From: an uncultured Prevotellaceae bacterium
GTDB lineage: Bacteria > Bacteroidota > Bacteroidia > Bacteroidales > Bacteroidaceae
Length of the DNA: 21,394 nucleotides
Assembly (NCBI GenBank): GCA_946539475.1
Contig: CAMNHM010000033.1
Span: 1 to 21,394, forward strand
Direction: 5' to 3'
The translations under genes and the position numbers were made by a program. Position 1 is the first letter of the stretch. Every line of letters starts with the position of its first letter. Shown piece by piece: positions 10,682 through 19,552 of the stretch. Below the pieces are notes generated by a model, which saw only the letters and a program-made list of their open reading frames with translations, made no database searches and was not told the origin of the DNA.

Positions 10682-12582
10682 CTGAGTATCGCGTTCTTGA
10701 TTGATTGCAAGTCTAGTCCCACGATCTGGCGCAGCTCGCTGACTTCGCCATGCTCGACGAAGGCATCGGGCAGCCCCATGCGTATGAGCTGCGGGCTGTA
10801 ACCGTGGTCGCTCATCCACTCGAGGACGGCACTGCCCAGGCCACCGTTGCGCACGCCGTCCTCGAGGGTGATGACGCGACGGAAGCGACGGCCCACCTCG
10901 TCGAGGATACGCTCGTCGAGGGGCTTCAGGAAGCGCATGTCGTAGACGGCACAGTCGGCAGCACCGCTGGCGGCGCACTCCTCGGCGGCTCGAAGGGCAT
11001 CATTGCCCAGGGGGCCCAGGGCGAGGATGGCCACGTCGCTGCCCTCACGCAGGCAGCGCCCCGTGCCCACGGCGACGGGTTCCAGCGGGCAGCGCCAGTC
11101 GGCGAGCACGCCACGGCCGCGGGGATAGCGGATGACGAAGGGTCCCATGCCATCCTGCTGGGCGGTGAACATCAGCCGGCGCAGCTCGTGCTCGTCGAGC
11201 GGTGAGCAGATGGTGAGGTTGGGGATGGGGCGTAGGAAAGCCAGGTCGAAGGCACCGTGATGGGTTGGACCGTCGCGCCCTACAAGCCCTGCACGGTCGA
11301 GACAGAGTACGACAGGCAGGCGGAGGATGGCGACGTCGTGGATGACGTTGTCGTAGGCACGCTGGGCAAAGGCGCTGTAGATGTTGCAGAAGGGCAGCAG
11401 GCCGTCCTTGGCCATTCCCGCTGAGAACGTGACGGCATGTCCCTCGGCAATGCCTACGTCGAACGTGCGGTCGGGCATCGCCTCCATCATGATGTTCATC
11501 GAGCAGCCCGTGGGCATGGCAGGCGTGACGCCTACTATACGGCTGTTCTGGCGAGCCAGCTCGAGGAGTGTCTCGCCAAAGACGTCCTGGAACTTCTTGG
11601 GCCGGTCCTTGCCCCCGTCCTTGATCAGCTCGCCCGTCTCGGGGCAGAATTTCCCTGGGGCGTGCCAAACGGGGGTGTAGTCCTCGGCGGGGGCATAGCC
11701 GTGACCTTTCTTTGTGTGCAGGTGGAGCAGCTTAGGGCCCCGCATGTCCTTGATCTGGCGAAGGATGCGCACGAGCTCGCAGACGTCGTGCCCGTCGAAG
11801 GGCCCGAAGTAGCGGATGTTCATGCCGTCGAAGATGTTCTGCTGGTGGGAGATGGCACTCTTCAGGGCATTGGTAAGGCGGATCAGGCCTTTGCGACGGT
11901 CGTCCTTGAGCATACCGTGGCGCTGCATGAAGCGCGCTGCCTTGAAACGCATGCGGTTGTAGGTTTCGTTGGTGCTCAGCCCAAGCAGATACTGTTTCAT
12001 GCCACCAACGGAGCGGTCGATGGACATATTGTTGTCGTTGAGCACGATGAGCATGTCGTTGGGCGACGACGAGACGTTGTTGATGCCCTCGAAGGCGAGG
12101 CCACCGCTGAGGGCTCCGTCGCCAATGACGGCAACGACCTTGCGATGGGGCGAATCTGGACTGTCGGCACTATGGACGGCGGCAACGGCCATTCCCAGGG
12201 CAGCCGAGATGCTGTTGGAGGCATGGCCGCAGACGAAGGAGTCGTAAGGGCTCTCCTCAGGCGAGGGGAAGGGTCGCAGGCCATGCAGCTTGCGGTTGGT
12301 GGAGAACTGCTCGCGCCGCCCGGTAAGAATCTTATGCCCATAGGCCTGATGTCCAACGTCCCACACGATACGGTCTTCGGGAGTGTCGTAGACATAGTGC
12401 AGGGCGACGGTCAGCTCTACTACGCCGAGGCTAGAGGCGAGGTGTCCGGGATTGACGGAGAGCTCCTCGACAATGGTTCGGCGGAGCTCGTCGCAAACCT
12501 GCGGCAGCTGGTCGACGCGCAGCTGTCGCAGGTCGGCGGGATAGTCTATGTGGTTGAGTATCTCTATTTTCTTTTGTTCCAC
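10678..12582 (-). CDS. dxs: 1-deoxy-D-xylulose-5-phosphate synthase
   Basis: 634 residues, the usual length. It joins pyruvate and glyceraldehyde 3-phosphate, using thiamine diphosphate, in the first step of the MEP isoprenoid pathway, in the cytoplasm. The thiamine-diphosphate signature is intact: GDGALSGG (154-161) followed by NDN (182-184), and catalytic Glu380 in [23 protein letters not shown] (75-84) and [15 protein letters not shown] are also diagnostic. It heads dxs-trkA-trkH, overlapping trkA by 4 bases. Its start is about 20 bases downstream of the predicted transcription start, so the leader is very short. Confidence 0.97.
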   Translation of the reverse strand: MEQKKIEILNHIDYPADLRQLRVDQLPQVCDELRRTIVEELSVNPGHLASSLGVVELTVALHYVYDTPEDRIVWDVGHQAYGHKILTGRREQFSTNRKLHGLRPFPSPEESPYDSFVCGHASNSISAALGMAVAAVHSADSPDSPHRKVVAVIGDGALSGGLAFEGINNVSSSPNDMLIVLNDNNMSIDRSVGGMKQYLLGLSTNETYNRMRFKAARFMQRHGMLKDDRRKGLIRLTNALKSAISHQQNIFDGMNIRYFGPFDGHDVCELVRILRQIKDMRGPKLLHLHTKKGHGYAPAEDYTPVWHAPGKFCPETGELIKDGGKDRPKKFQDVFGETLLELARQNSRIVGVTPAMPTGCSMNIMMEAMPDRTFDVGIAEGHAVTFSAGMAKDGLLPFCNIYSAFAQRAYDNVIHDVAILRLPVVLCLDRAGLVGRDGPTHHGAFDLAFLRPIPNLTICSPLDEHELRRLMFTAQQDGMGPFVIRYPRGRGVLADWRCPLEPVAVGTGRCLREGSDVAILALGPLGNDALRAAEECAASGAADCAVYDMRFLKPLDERILDEVGRRFRRVITLEDGVRNGGLGSAVLEWMSDHGYSPQLIRMGLPDAFVEHGEVSELRQIVGLDLQSIKNAILR

Positions 12583-12608
12583 TTGAGGTTTTTCTCTCTT
12601 TCTGGCGA

Positions 12609-12639
12609 CAAAGGTACGACTATTTTTGCATTTGGCAAA
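12609..12639 (-). promoter_or_regulatory. Bacteroidota-type promoter of dxs-trkA-trkH
   Basis: On the minus strand TTTG (12636-12639) is followed by exactly 19 bases and then TACCTTTG (12609-12616), a full match to the Bacteroidota primary sigma consensus TTTG-N19-TAnnTTTG. It lies in the 77-bp gap between cydB and dxs. Confidence 0.85.
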
Positions 12640-12659
12640 GCGAAAGCTGAATTATTTTA

Positions 12660-13808
12660 TCAGTAGGCCTCGTCATAGCGGATCTCGTCGCGGTCGAGCT
12701 TGCGGGCATCGATCTTACGCCAGCAGTATACGATGTAGGCCAGGACGAAGGGGATGAGCAGCGAGACGTAGAACATCGTGTTCAGGGTGAAATAGCTGCT
12801 GGAAGAGTTCGCGATGGTCAGTGACATCTGCAGGTCGTAGGTGGAGGGATAGTAGGCCGTATGGTTCCATCCTGCACAGAGCAGCAGGGCGAGGACGGTG
12901 AGCACCGTGCCCACGCCGGCTGGCCATATGCCGCCGATATAGTCGGAGCTGCGGACGGTGCGTCCAATGCCGTAGAGCACAAGTACGACGCCGGCGAGCA
13001 GCACTACCGCCAGGGGCCACACCTCGATGAGGTTGTGGAGGTACTTCTGGGGCTCGACGACGATGGCTCCCGACGATGGCTGCCAGGCGTAGCCGTCCTT
13101 CACGAGCAGATGGACGAGGTAGGCGACGAAGAGGATGAGGAAGGGCACGGCACTGCCCACGAGGCGACGCCTGGCGCGCGAGCGGATGTCGAGGTCGTTG
13201 ACATTATTAATAATGTAGAGCGTGCCCAGCGTACGGGCCAGGAACATCACTGCCAGCCCGAACACGAGCACCCAGGGGTTGAGCAGGGCATCGAGCCCGT
13301 GAGAGGCATTGCCCCAGTGGCTGATGACGGGAGTGACGGCGGCAGCATCGAGGAAATTGCCCTTCTCGACGACGAAGTTCGAGCCCTCGAAGAACGTGGC
13401 GACGGCTCCTCCAAGCAGCAGCGGGCCCAGGATGCCATTGGCGACGAGGAACCACTGGAACGTGTTGGGGCCAAGGATGTTGCCCAGCTTGTTCTGGAAC
13501 TCATAGCTGACGGCCTGCAGGACGAACGAGAAGAGGATGATCATCCAGAGCCAGTAGGCCCCGCCGAAGCTGGTGGAGTAGAACAGTGGGAAGGAGGCGA
13601 AGAACGCTCCGCCAAAAGTGACGAGCGTGGTGAACGTGAACTCCCATTTCCTGCCCGTGGAATTCACCACGAGGCGGCGCCCCTCTGCCGTCTGTCCCAA
13701 CGACCGCACCATAGAGTTTGCTCCCTGCACAAACATCAGGAAGACCAGCAGTGCTCCCAGCAGCGATACCAGGAACCACCAATAATGTTGCAAAAAAGAG
13801 TATGTCAT
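12660..13808 (-). CDS. cydB: Cytochrome bd ubiquinol oxidase subunit II
   Basis: 382 residues, almost entirely membrane helices, with the N-terminal segment YWWFLVSLLGALLVFLMFVQG typical in position and character for CydB in Bacteroidota. CydB forms the haem-free half of the bd oxidase in the inner membrane. The start overlaps the cydA stop by four bases (ATGA), so the two subunits are translationally coupled. The family call rests on context with cydA and overall character as well as on sequence; length is normal. No terminator is evident after it, and the dxs promoter follows at once. Confidence 0.94.
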   Translation of the reverse strand: MTYSFLQHYWWFLVSLLGALLVFLMFVQGANSMVRSLGQTAEGRRLVVNSTGRKWEFTFTTLVTFGGAFFASFPLFYSTSFGGAYWLWMIILFSFVLQAVSYEFQNKLGNILGPNTFQWFLVANGILGPLLLGGAVATFFEGSNFVVEKGNFLDAAAVTPVISHWGNASHGLDALLNPWVLVFGLAVMFLARTLGTLYIINNVNDLDIRSRARRRLVGSAVPFLILFVAYLVHLLVKDGYAWQPSSGAIVVEPQKYLHNLIEVWPLAVVLLAGVVLVLYGIGRTVRSSDYIGGIWPAGVGTVLTVLALLLCAGWNHTAYYPSTYDLQMSLTIANSSSSYFTLNTMFYVSLLIPFVLAYIVYCWRKIDARKLDRDEIRYDEAY

Positions 13809-15436
13809 AGTTCGGGTCCTTTCTTGATCTGTTTCATCATGATATTAATCTCGACAGCCAGCATCGTGGTGAAGAGGAAGAGGAAGAGGAAGAACGTCAG
13901 CATGACGGAGCCGGAGTGCAGGTCGCTGACGGCAGCCCATGTGGGCAGCATGTCCTGGATGGTCCAGGGCTGACGGCCGAACTCAGCCACCAGCCATCCG
14001 CTCTCGGAGGCGACGTAAGCCAGGGGCACCATCACGATGGCGGCAATCAGGAGCCAGCGTGGCATGTGCTGAGCGCCGTGTACGTCGGCATCCGTCTCAG
14101 GCAGCAGCCCCAGCGACGCCAGCAGACGCCGCGTAGCGACAGAGAGGAACGGCATCCTATATGCCAGGAGCAACACCAGGACGAAGAACAGGATGAGCAG
14201 GCAGCCCACGCCGACCATCGTTCGGAATGCCCAGAAGTTGATGGGCACGTAGGGCACGACGTCGTGCTTGTCGCGCACATAGCCATAGCCGAAGTAGGGC
14301 TCGTCCAGACGGAAGGCCTTCAGCTGGCGCTCAGCCTCGGAGGCATCATCGGCAGCGCGCGCCTGACGGTAGGCGTGGAGGGCGGCAATAGCCTGGCGAC
14401 CACGGCGGATCTTCTCGTCGATGCCTGGCTCACGTGTGCCGTCGGCTTTCACATAGCCATTAAGGATGTCGTTGATACCAGGCACATAGCCGTCGAGCGT
14501 GTTCGTAGCCATCATCGACAGTCCGTAGGGAAGGGCAACCTTCAGCGGAGGCTCGCCCTCGTGCTCGTAGTCGGGCTGGCGGAAGGGGTTCACCCATGCC
14601 ACCATCGCCAGGCTCTGCTCCGTGCCTCCGTTGTAGAGGGCTTCCATCGCGGCAAGCTTCATCGGCTGTGCCACGGCGACGTCCTGTCCCGACTTGTGCC
14701 CCGTCAGGGCAGCTCCCACGGAGGCTATCAAGCCTACGACGGCACCTATCTTCAGACTCTTCACAGCCATCTCTATATGGCGTTTCTTCAACAGATACCA
14801 GCAGCAGACAGCCACACAGAACACGGCGCCGATGATCCAGGCGGAGATGACCGTGTGGAGGAACTTGCTGACAGCAAACGGTGACAGTGCCACCTCCCAG
14901 AACGACACCATCTCGTTGCGCATCGTGTCGGGGTTGAACTCGCAGCCGACGGGACTCTGCATCCACGCGTTGGCCACGAGTATCCACCAGGCAGAGAGCG
15001 TGGCACCCACACCAGTGAGCCAGGTGGAAGCGAGGTGGAAGCCCGCCGACACCTTCTTCCATCCGAAGAACATCACAGCCACGAACGTCGACTCCATGAA
15101 GAATGCCACGATGCCCTCGATGGCGAGCGGCGCGCCGAAGATGTCGCCGACGAGCCAGGAGTAGTTCGACCAGTTGGTGCCGAACTCAAACTCGAGGATG
15201 ATGCCCGTGGCAACACCCATGGCAAAATTGATGCCGAAGAGACGCTGCCAGAACTTGGACGTCTCGAGCCAGAAAGCGCTGCGACGCTTGTAGTAGATCG
15301 TCTCGCAGATGCCCATGATCACTGCAAGCCCGAGCGTCAGCGGGACGAACAGCCAGTGGTAGATGGCGGTCAGCGCAAACTGAGCCCTCGACCAGTCGAT
15401 GGTGCCTGCGTCAATTGTTAACAGTAGGTTTTGCAT
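13805..15436 (-). CDS. cydA: Cytochrome bd ubiquinol oxidase subunit I
   Basis: 543 residues. CydA carries the three haems and the quinol site of the high-affinity terminal oxidase, which scavenges oxygen and protects anaerobes. Haem ligands are in place: His27 in AIYHWLFVPLTLG (haem b595), His194 in KFLHTV and Met407 in FWAFRTMVG (haem b558). The conserved acids Glu107 (APLAIEG) and Glu115 (FFMESTF) are present. The Q-loop motif GHKSGQDVAVAQPMKLAAME (246-265) retains the Lys and Glu that contact quinol. It is preceded by the DUF4492 gene (30-bp gap) and followed by overlapping cydB. Confidence 0.97.
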   Translation of the reverse strand: MQNLLLTIDAGTIDWSRAQFALTAIYHWLFVPLTLGLAVIMGICETIYYKRRSAFWLETSKFWQRLFGINFAMGVATGIILEFEFGTNWSNYSWLVGDIFGAPLAIEGIVAFFMESTFVAVMFFGWKKVSAGFHLASTWLTGVGATLSAWWILVANAWMQSPVGCEFNPDTMRNEMVSFWEVALSPFAVSKFLHTVISAWIIGAVFCVAVCCWYLLKKRHIEMAVKSLKIGAVVGLIASVGAALTGHKSGQDVAVAQPMKLAAMEALYNGGTEQSLAMVAWVNPFRQPDYEHEGEPPLKVALPYGLSMMATNTLDGYVPGINDILNGYVKADGTREPGIDEKIRRGRQAIAALHAYRQARAADDASEAERQLKAFRLDEPYFGYGYVRDKHDVVPYVPINFWAFRTMVGVGCLLILFFVLVLLLAYRMPFLSVATRRLLASLGLLPETDADVHGAQHMPRWLLIAAIVMVPLAYVASESGWLVAEFGRQPWTIQDMLPTWAAVSDLHSGSVMLTFFLFLFLFTTMLAVEINIMMKQIKKGPEL

Positions 15437-15466
15437 AGCTTTACATGGTTATTAATGAATGTGTGA

Positions 15467-15688
15467 TTAGGGGGATCGCTCCATCAGCTCCGTAGCCACA
15501 AAGTCGGCCTCCCCACCCTCCTCAGCATGGCTGCTCAGGAAATTGGGGAAAAAGAACACCTTCAGGATGGCAAACATGATGAACAGCTTGACAAGGATAA
15601 CAGCCCACAGCGTCTTCCCCAGCGTCATACTGCGGAAGCCATCATAGTAGAGATGGAACACACGGCTCCAAAATCCTTGCTTTTCCAT
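15467..15688 (-). CDS. DUF4492-type small membrane protein upstream of cydA
   Basis: 73 residues with one membrane helix (about 28-48, LWAVILVKLFIMFAILKVFFF) after a basic, aromatic N-terminus containing YYDGFRSMTLGKTLW, which I recognise as the DUF4492 signature. It is the first gene of the cyd operon, 30 bp before cydA, with its own strong promoter. The conserved placement suggests a role in assembly or stability of bd oxidase, comparable in size and position to CydX-type subunits of other bacteria, although it is not obviously related to them. Function is inference. Confidence 0.85.
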   Translation of the reverse strand: MEKQGFWSRVFHLYYDGFRSMTLGKTLWAVILVKLFIMFAILKVFFFPNFLSSHAEEGGEADFVATELMERSP

Positions 15689-15710
15689 AGGCCATTGGGA
15701 TAGTTGTTGG

Positions 15711-15742
15711 CAAAGTTAAGCAAAAAAAATGAAACAGCCAAA
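15711..15742 (-). promoter_or_regulatory. Bacteroidota-type promoter of the DUF4492-cydAB operon
   Basis: On the minus strand TTTG (15739-15742), a 20-base spacer, then TAACTTTG (15711-15718). The predicted start of transcription lies about 15-20 bases before the DUF4492 ATG (15688). It is divergent from the promoter at 15822-15852. Confidence 0.82.
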
Positions 15743-15821
15743 GGTAATGGCTAAAAATGTTATTTTTTTCCATAATAATCTTAAAATCCCGCCGACAAGC
15801 AGCTTTCGGGCCGCCTTTTTC

Positions 15822-15852
15822 TTTGCCGTTTCACCAAAATCATGTAATTTTG
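15822..15852 (+). promoter_or_regulatory. Bacteroidota-type promoter of the export operon
   Basis: TTTG (15822-15825), a 19-base spacer, then TAATTTTG (15845-15852), a full consensus match. The ATG follows at 15886. The AT-rich stretch 15743-15821, between the two divergent promoters, holds no gene. Confidence 0.85.
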
Positions 15853-15885
15853 CATTCCGAAACAAGAAAAAAGGAAGACAACGAT

Positions 15886-16782
15886 ATGAAAAAAGACTAT
15901 CTCGTAGCATTGATCGCATCAGCAGCAGTAGCGTTGCTGGTAGCTGCCGCACTGGTGTTTTTCGTCATCCTGCCACAGCGCGATGACAACAAGGAGCTGG
16001 AGAACAAGGTGACAGCCATACAGGAGCTGGCTGAACTGGAGAAGCAGGAGATGGAGAACGACTACGAGCAGCTGGGACAGCAGTATGGCGAGATGATGTC
16101 ACAGATCACCAACGACTCGCTCATCGCTCAGCTCACGCGCGAACAGCTGCGGGCACAGCAGCTACTCGAGGAGCTGAAGAAGGTGAAAGCCGACGACGCC
16201 CGTGAGATCACACGCCTGAAGAAAGAGCTCAACAGCGTGCGCGCCGTCCTGCGCGACTATATCCGGCAGGTCGACTCGCTGAACCGCATCAACCAAAACC
16301 TGCGGCAGGAGAACACCCAGCTGACGGGACGACTCGAGGAGAGCGCCCGCCAGAACCAGAACCTGCAGCAGGAGCGACAGACGCTGACGGAGAAGGTGAC
16401 CATCGCCGCACAGCTCGACGCCACTGCCATCAGTATGACGGCCCTGAACAAGCGCGGCAAGGCTGCCAAGAAGATGAAGGACGCCAAGCAGCTGCAGGTG
16501 AACTTCAACATCTCGCGCAACGTCACTGCTGAAAACGGGCAGCGCACGCTCTACGTCCGCATACAGACGCCCACGGGCGACGTCCTCAACGGCGGCAGCT
16601 TCCCTTACGAGAATCGTCAGTTGGAATACTCAATGAAAAAAGTGATCGAATATTCGGGTGAGGAGACGCCCGTCACCGTCTACTGGCAGGTGGGCGAGTT
16701 TCTCACCGCCGGCGAATATCGCGTCAGCATCTTTGCCGACGGCAATATGATTGGTACGCGAACATTTAATTTCGAGAAGTAG
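15886..16782 (+). CDS. Membrane-anchored coiled-coil protein of unknown function
   Basis: 298 residues from ATG 15886; the longer frame from 15757 would begin upstream of the promoter and is rejected. One N-terminal membrane helix (about 6-29), then a long, Gln/Glu-rich heptad coiled coil (about 33-185) and a compact C-terminal beta-rich domain (about 200-298) that starts KQLQVNFNISRNV and ends RVSIFADGNMIGTRTFNF. The domain should lie in the periplasm if the helix is an uncleaved anchor. I do not recognise a named family with certainty; similar proteins are often mislabelled as SMC-like because of the coil. The stop is two bases before the TolC-family ATG, and it is the first gene of the export operon, so a role linked to efflux is plausible but unproven. 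Confidence 0.85.
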   Translation: MKKDYLVALIASAAVALLVAAALVFFVILPQRDDNKELENKVTAIQELAELEKQEMENDYEQLGQQYGEMMSQITNDSLIAQLTREQLRAQQLLEELKKVKADDAREITRLKKELNSVRAVLRDYIRQVDSLNRINQNLRQENTQLTGRLEESARQNQNLQQERQTLTEKVTIAAQLDATAISMTALNKRGKAAKKMKDAKQLQVNFNISRNVTAENGQRTLYVRIQTPTGDVLNGGSFPYENRQLEYSMKKVIEYSGEETPVTVYWQVGEFLTAGEYRVSIFADGNMIGTRTFNFEK

Positions 16783-16784
16783 TT

Positions 16785-18404
16785 ATGGCACATCTTTGGT
16801 TTCGAGGTACGAGCGAGGTACGAGGTACGAGCGAGTTTCGAGGTACGAGGTGCGAGGTACGAGGTACGAGAATACATGGTATTCTGGCGCCCTTCGCACT
16901 CTTGGCCCTACTCACCTTTTCGCCCCAGCACGCAACAGCCCAGCAAGTACTCTCGCTCGACAGCTGCCGCGCTATGGCGCTGCGCAACAACAAGCAGATG
17001 GGCATCGCCCGACTGAAGCAGGACATGGCAGAAAACCTGCGACGCTCAGCACGCACGAAATACCTGCCACACGTCTCCGCCATCGGCACATACCAGTTCA
17101 CCAGCGAGGAGATATCGCTGCTGAACGACCATCAGAAGCAGAGTCTCAGCAACATCGGCTCGACGGCAGCAGGAGCGCTGCAGGGAATGGGCAGCGGGCT
17201 GCAGTCGCAGCTGGGCCAGCTGGGACAGATGCTCGCACAGATGGGCATGCCCATGGAGGGATTCCAGCAGATGGCGGGCGAGATGCAGCAGCAGTTCGGA
17301 CAGACGTTGACGAACACTGCGGGGCTCCTCAACACTGAGGGCCAGAAAATCGTCGACGCCTTCCGCACCGACACTCGCAACATCTTCGCCGGGTCGCTGC
17401 TGGTGACGCAGCCCGTCTTCATGGGCGGAGCGATCACAGCCATGAACCGCCTGGCCGACATCAACGAAGAGATGATGAACGACGCTGCCAATGCCCGCCA
17501 ACAGAACATCATCTACAACGTCGACCAGGCATACTGGCAGGTCGTGTCGCTGAAGCATAAGCAGCGCCTGGCAGAAAGTTTCCTTGCCGTGGTGAAAAAG
17601 CTCGACGACGACGTGCAGAAGATGATCCGCGAGGGTGTCGCCACTCGCAGCGACGGGCTCGCCGTCAGCGTGAAGGTAAACGAGGCAGAGATGACGCTGC
17701 AAAAGGTAAACGACGGCCTGACGCTGTCGAAAATGCTGCTATGCAAGGAGATAGGCCTGCCCATCAACACCCCCGTCGCCCTCGCCGACGAGGACGTGGA
17801 GGAGCTCGCCACCATATCCCTGAAGCCACAGTTCGACATCGAGCAAGCCATCGGCAACCGCCCCGAGCTGCGCATGCTCGAGGGCAGCATCGCCATGAGC
17901 CGGCAGGCAACGACCATCCTCAAGGCTGCCAACCTCCCCCAGGTGGCACTCACAGGAGGCTATGCCGTCAGCAACCCTAACGTGCTGAACGGCTTTGAGA
18001 AGAAGTTCGGAGGCTTCTGGAACGTCGGCGTGCTCGTCCGCATACCCATCTGGAACTGGGGCGACGTGGCCTACAAGGTGCGGGCCTCGAAAAACGCCAC
18101 CGCCATTGCCCAGCTGGAGCAGAACGAGGCGCGCGAGCTGATTGAGCTGCAGGTGAACCAGAGCTCGTTCAAGGTCGACGAGGCAAACAAACGCCTGGCA
18201 ATGGCACAGTCGAACATCCAGCGCGCCGAGGAGAACCTCCGCGTGGCCAACCTCGGATTCCAGGAAGGCGTCATCACGCCGACCACCGTCATGGAGGCGC
18301 AGACAGCATGGCTGCAGGCACAGTCGCAGAAAATCGATGCCGAAATCGACATTCGCCTCTCGCACTCCGACCTGCAGAAAGCCCTCGGCACCCTTGGCCC
18401 CTAG
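16785..18404 (+). CDS. TolC-family outer-membrane efflux channel with repeat-encoded N-terminus
   Basis: 539 residues. The mature part begins after a signal peptide ending FSPQHATAQ (about residue 53) and starts with VLSLDSCRAMALRNNKQM, the standard opening of an OEP/TolC domain; two OEP repeats follow (about 55-325 and 330-535). A Gln/Met/Gly-rich insertion (about 125-180) sits in the first repeat. Such trimers form the outer-membrane duct for tripartite exporters. Oddly, residues 7-29, the n-region of the signal peptide, are encoded by a degenerate GAGGTAC heptamer array. No other start codon is in frame between the repeat and the hydrophobic core, so ATG 16785, two bases after the previous stop, is the only reasonable start. 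The HlyD and permease genes follow. Confidence 0.92.
   Translation: MAHLWFRGTSEVRGTSEFRGTRCEVRGTRIHGILAPFALLALLTFSPQHATAQQVLSLDSCRAMALRNNKQMGIARLKQDMAENLRRSARTKYLPHVSAIGTYQFTSEEISLLNDHQKQSLSNIGSTAAGALQGMGSGLQSQLGQLGQMLAQMGMPMEGFQQMAGEMQQQFGQTLTNTAGLLNTEGQKIVDAFRTDTRNIFAGSLLVTQPVFMGGAITAMNRLADINEEMMNDAANARQQNIIYNVDQAYWQVVSLKHKQRLAESFLAVVKKLDDDVQKMIREGVATRSDGLAVSVKVNEAEMTLQKVNDGLTLSKMLLCKEIGLPINTPVALADEDVEELATISLKPQFDIEQAIGNRPELRMLEGSIAMSRQATTILKAANLPQVALTGGYAVSNPNVLNGFEKKFGGFWNVGVLVRIPIWNWGDVAYKVRASKNATAIAQLEQNEARELIELQVNQSSFKVDEANKRLAMAQSNIQRAEENLRVANLGFQEGVITPTTVMEAQTAWLQAQSQKIDAEIDIRLSHSDLQKALGTLGP
16804..16870 (+). repeat. Heptamer repeat (GAGGTAC) inside the TolC-family coding sequence
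   Basis: Eight 7-bp units (six GAGGTAC, one GAGTTTC, one GAGGTGC) are broken by two GAGC tetramers at 16811-16814 and 16829-16832. It lies 19 bases after the ATG. Because 7 is not a multiple of 3, any gain or loss of one unit shifts the frame. Both alternative frames are closed downstream: one ends near 17016, the other at 17338. Confidence 0.9.
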
Positions 18405-18440
18405 GCGGCGCAGGCCTTTCAAGACGCTGTCATACGTCCT

Positions 18441-18480
18441 TTCACTCCCCATCAATCCATATCATTCCCTATCACTCCCC
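18441..18480 (+). repeat. Decamer tandem repeat in the TolC / HlyD gap
   Basis: Four consecutive degenerate 10-bp units, TTCACTCCCC, ATCAATCCAT, ATCATTCCCT and ATCACTCCCC, occupy the 84-bp gap before the HlyD-type ATG at 18489. This is a different unit and length from the heptamers at the other junctions. Confidence 0.7.
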
Positions 18481-18488
18481 AAACAACT

Positions 18489-19482
18489 ATGTCAGAAAAA
18501 GAACAAGCAAAGAAGCAACACAACAATATCCTCCTAGCAATCCTAGGATTTGTCATCGTCGTAGCCATCGTGGCACTCATCGGCTTCCTGGCCATCGACC
18601 GCGACCCTGAAATCATTCAGGGACAGGTCGAGGTGTCGGAGTATCGGGTGTCGAGTAAGGTGCCGGGGCGCATTCTTGAGATACGTGTGAAGGAGGGCGA
18701 CTTCGTCCGGGCGGGCGACACCCTCGCCATCCTCGACGCGCCGGAAGTGAGCGCTAAGATGCAGCAGGCACAGGGCGCTGAGGATGCAGCCTCGGCCCTC
18801 GAGCTCATGGCGCGCAACGGTGCACGCAAGGAGCAGGTGCAAGGCGCCTTCCAGCTGCTACAGCAGGCAAAGGCTGGCCTGGAGATAGCCCAGAAGAGCT
18901 ATCAGCGCGTACAGCGACTCTTCGACGAGGGCGTCGTCAGCGCCCAGAAGCGCGACGAGGCAGAGGCTATGTTCAAGGCCTCGGAAGCCCAGGTGAAGGC
19001 AGCGCAGAGCCAGTATGACATGGCCGTCAACGGCGCCCGGCAGGAAGAGAAGCTCGCCGCGCAAGCTCAGGTGAGCCGCGCACGGGGAGCCGTGCAGGAG
19101 GTCAGCGCCTACATCGGCGAGACCGTCCAGACGGCACAGATGGACGGCGAAGTGAGCTCCATCTATCCCAAGGTGGGCGAGCTCGTCGGCACGGGCAGCC
19201 CCATCATGACCATCTCGATGATGGACGACCTCTGGGGGACGTTCAACGTGCGCGAGGACCAGCTAGCCGACATGCAGGCTGGCAAGGAGATAGAGGCTTA
19301 CGTGCCCGCCTTCGACAAGACCATCAAGATGCGCATCTACCACCTGAAGGACCAGGGCTCCTATGCCGTCTGGAAAGCCACGAAAGCCAGCGGGCAGTAC
19401 GACCTGAAGACGTTCGAGGTGAAGGCACGGCCCGTGGAGCCCCTCGAGGGCCTAAGGCCGGGAATGTCGCTGGTGGTAAGAT

Positions 19483-19484
<2 letters not shown>
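18489..19484 (+). CDS. HlyD/EmrA-type periplasmic adaptor (membrane fusion protein)
   Basis: 331 residues. It would bridge the inner-membrane permeases and the TolC-type channel. An N-terminal membrane helix (about 13-36) anchors it. The split lipoyl domain is visible as VSSKVPGRILEIRVKEGDFVRAGDTLAILD (54-83) and AQMDGEVSSIYPKVGELVGTGSPIMTI (216-242), flanking a long alpha-hairpin (about 84-212) with many Ala, Gln and Glu. The beta-barrel and C-terminal part follow (about 243-331). The order of domains and size resemble YbhG- and EmrA-like adaptors that work with ABC-2 permeases. Its TGA stop forms part of the first unit of repeat C. Confidence 0.94.

Positions 19485-19550
<66 letters not shown>

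Positions 19551-19552
<2 letters not shown>

Noticed and set aside
10682..10978. An N-terminal extension of trkA of 99 codons
   Set aside because: The extension is Arg-rich shadow of dxs, while ATG 10681 gives a canonical TrkA beginning and an ATGA overlap with the dxs stop.
15757..15885. A 43-codon N-terminal extension of the coiled-coil protein
   Set aside because: It would start upstream of a consensus promoter that ends at 15852; the ATG at 15886 leads straight into a membrane anchor.
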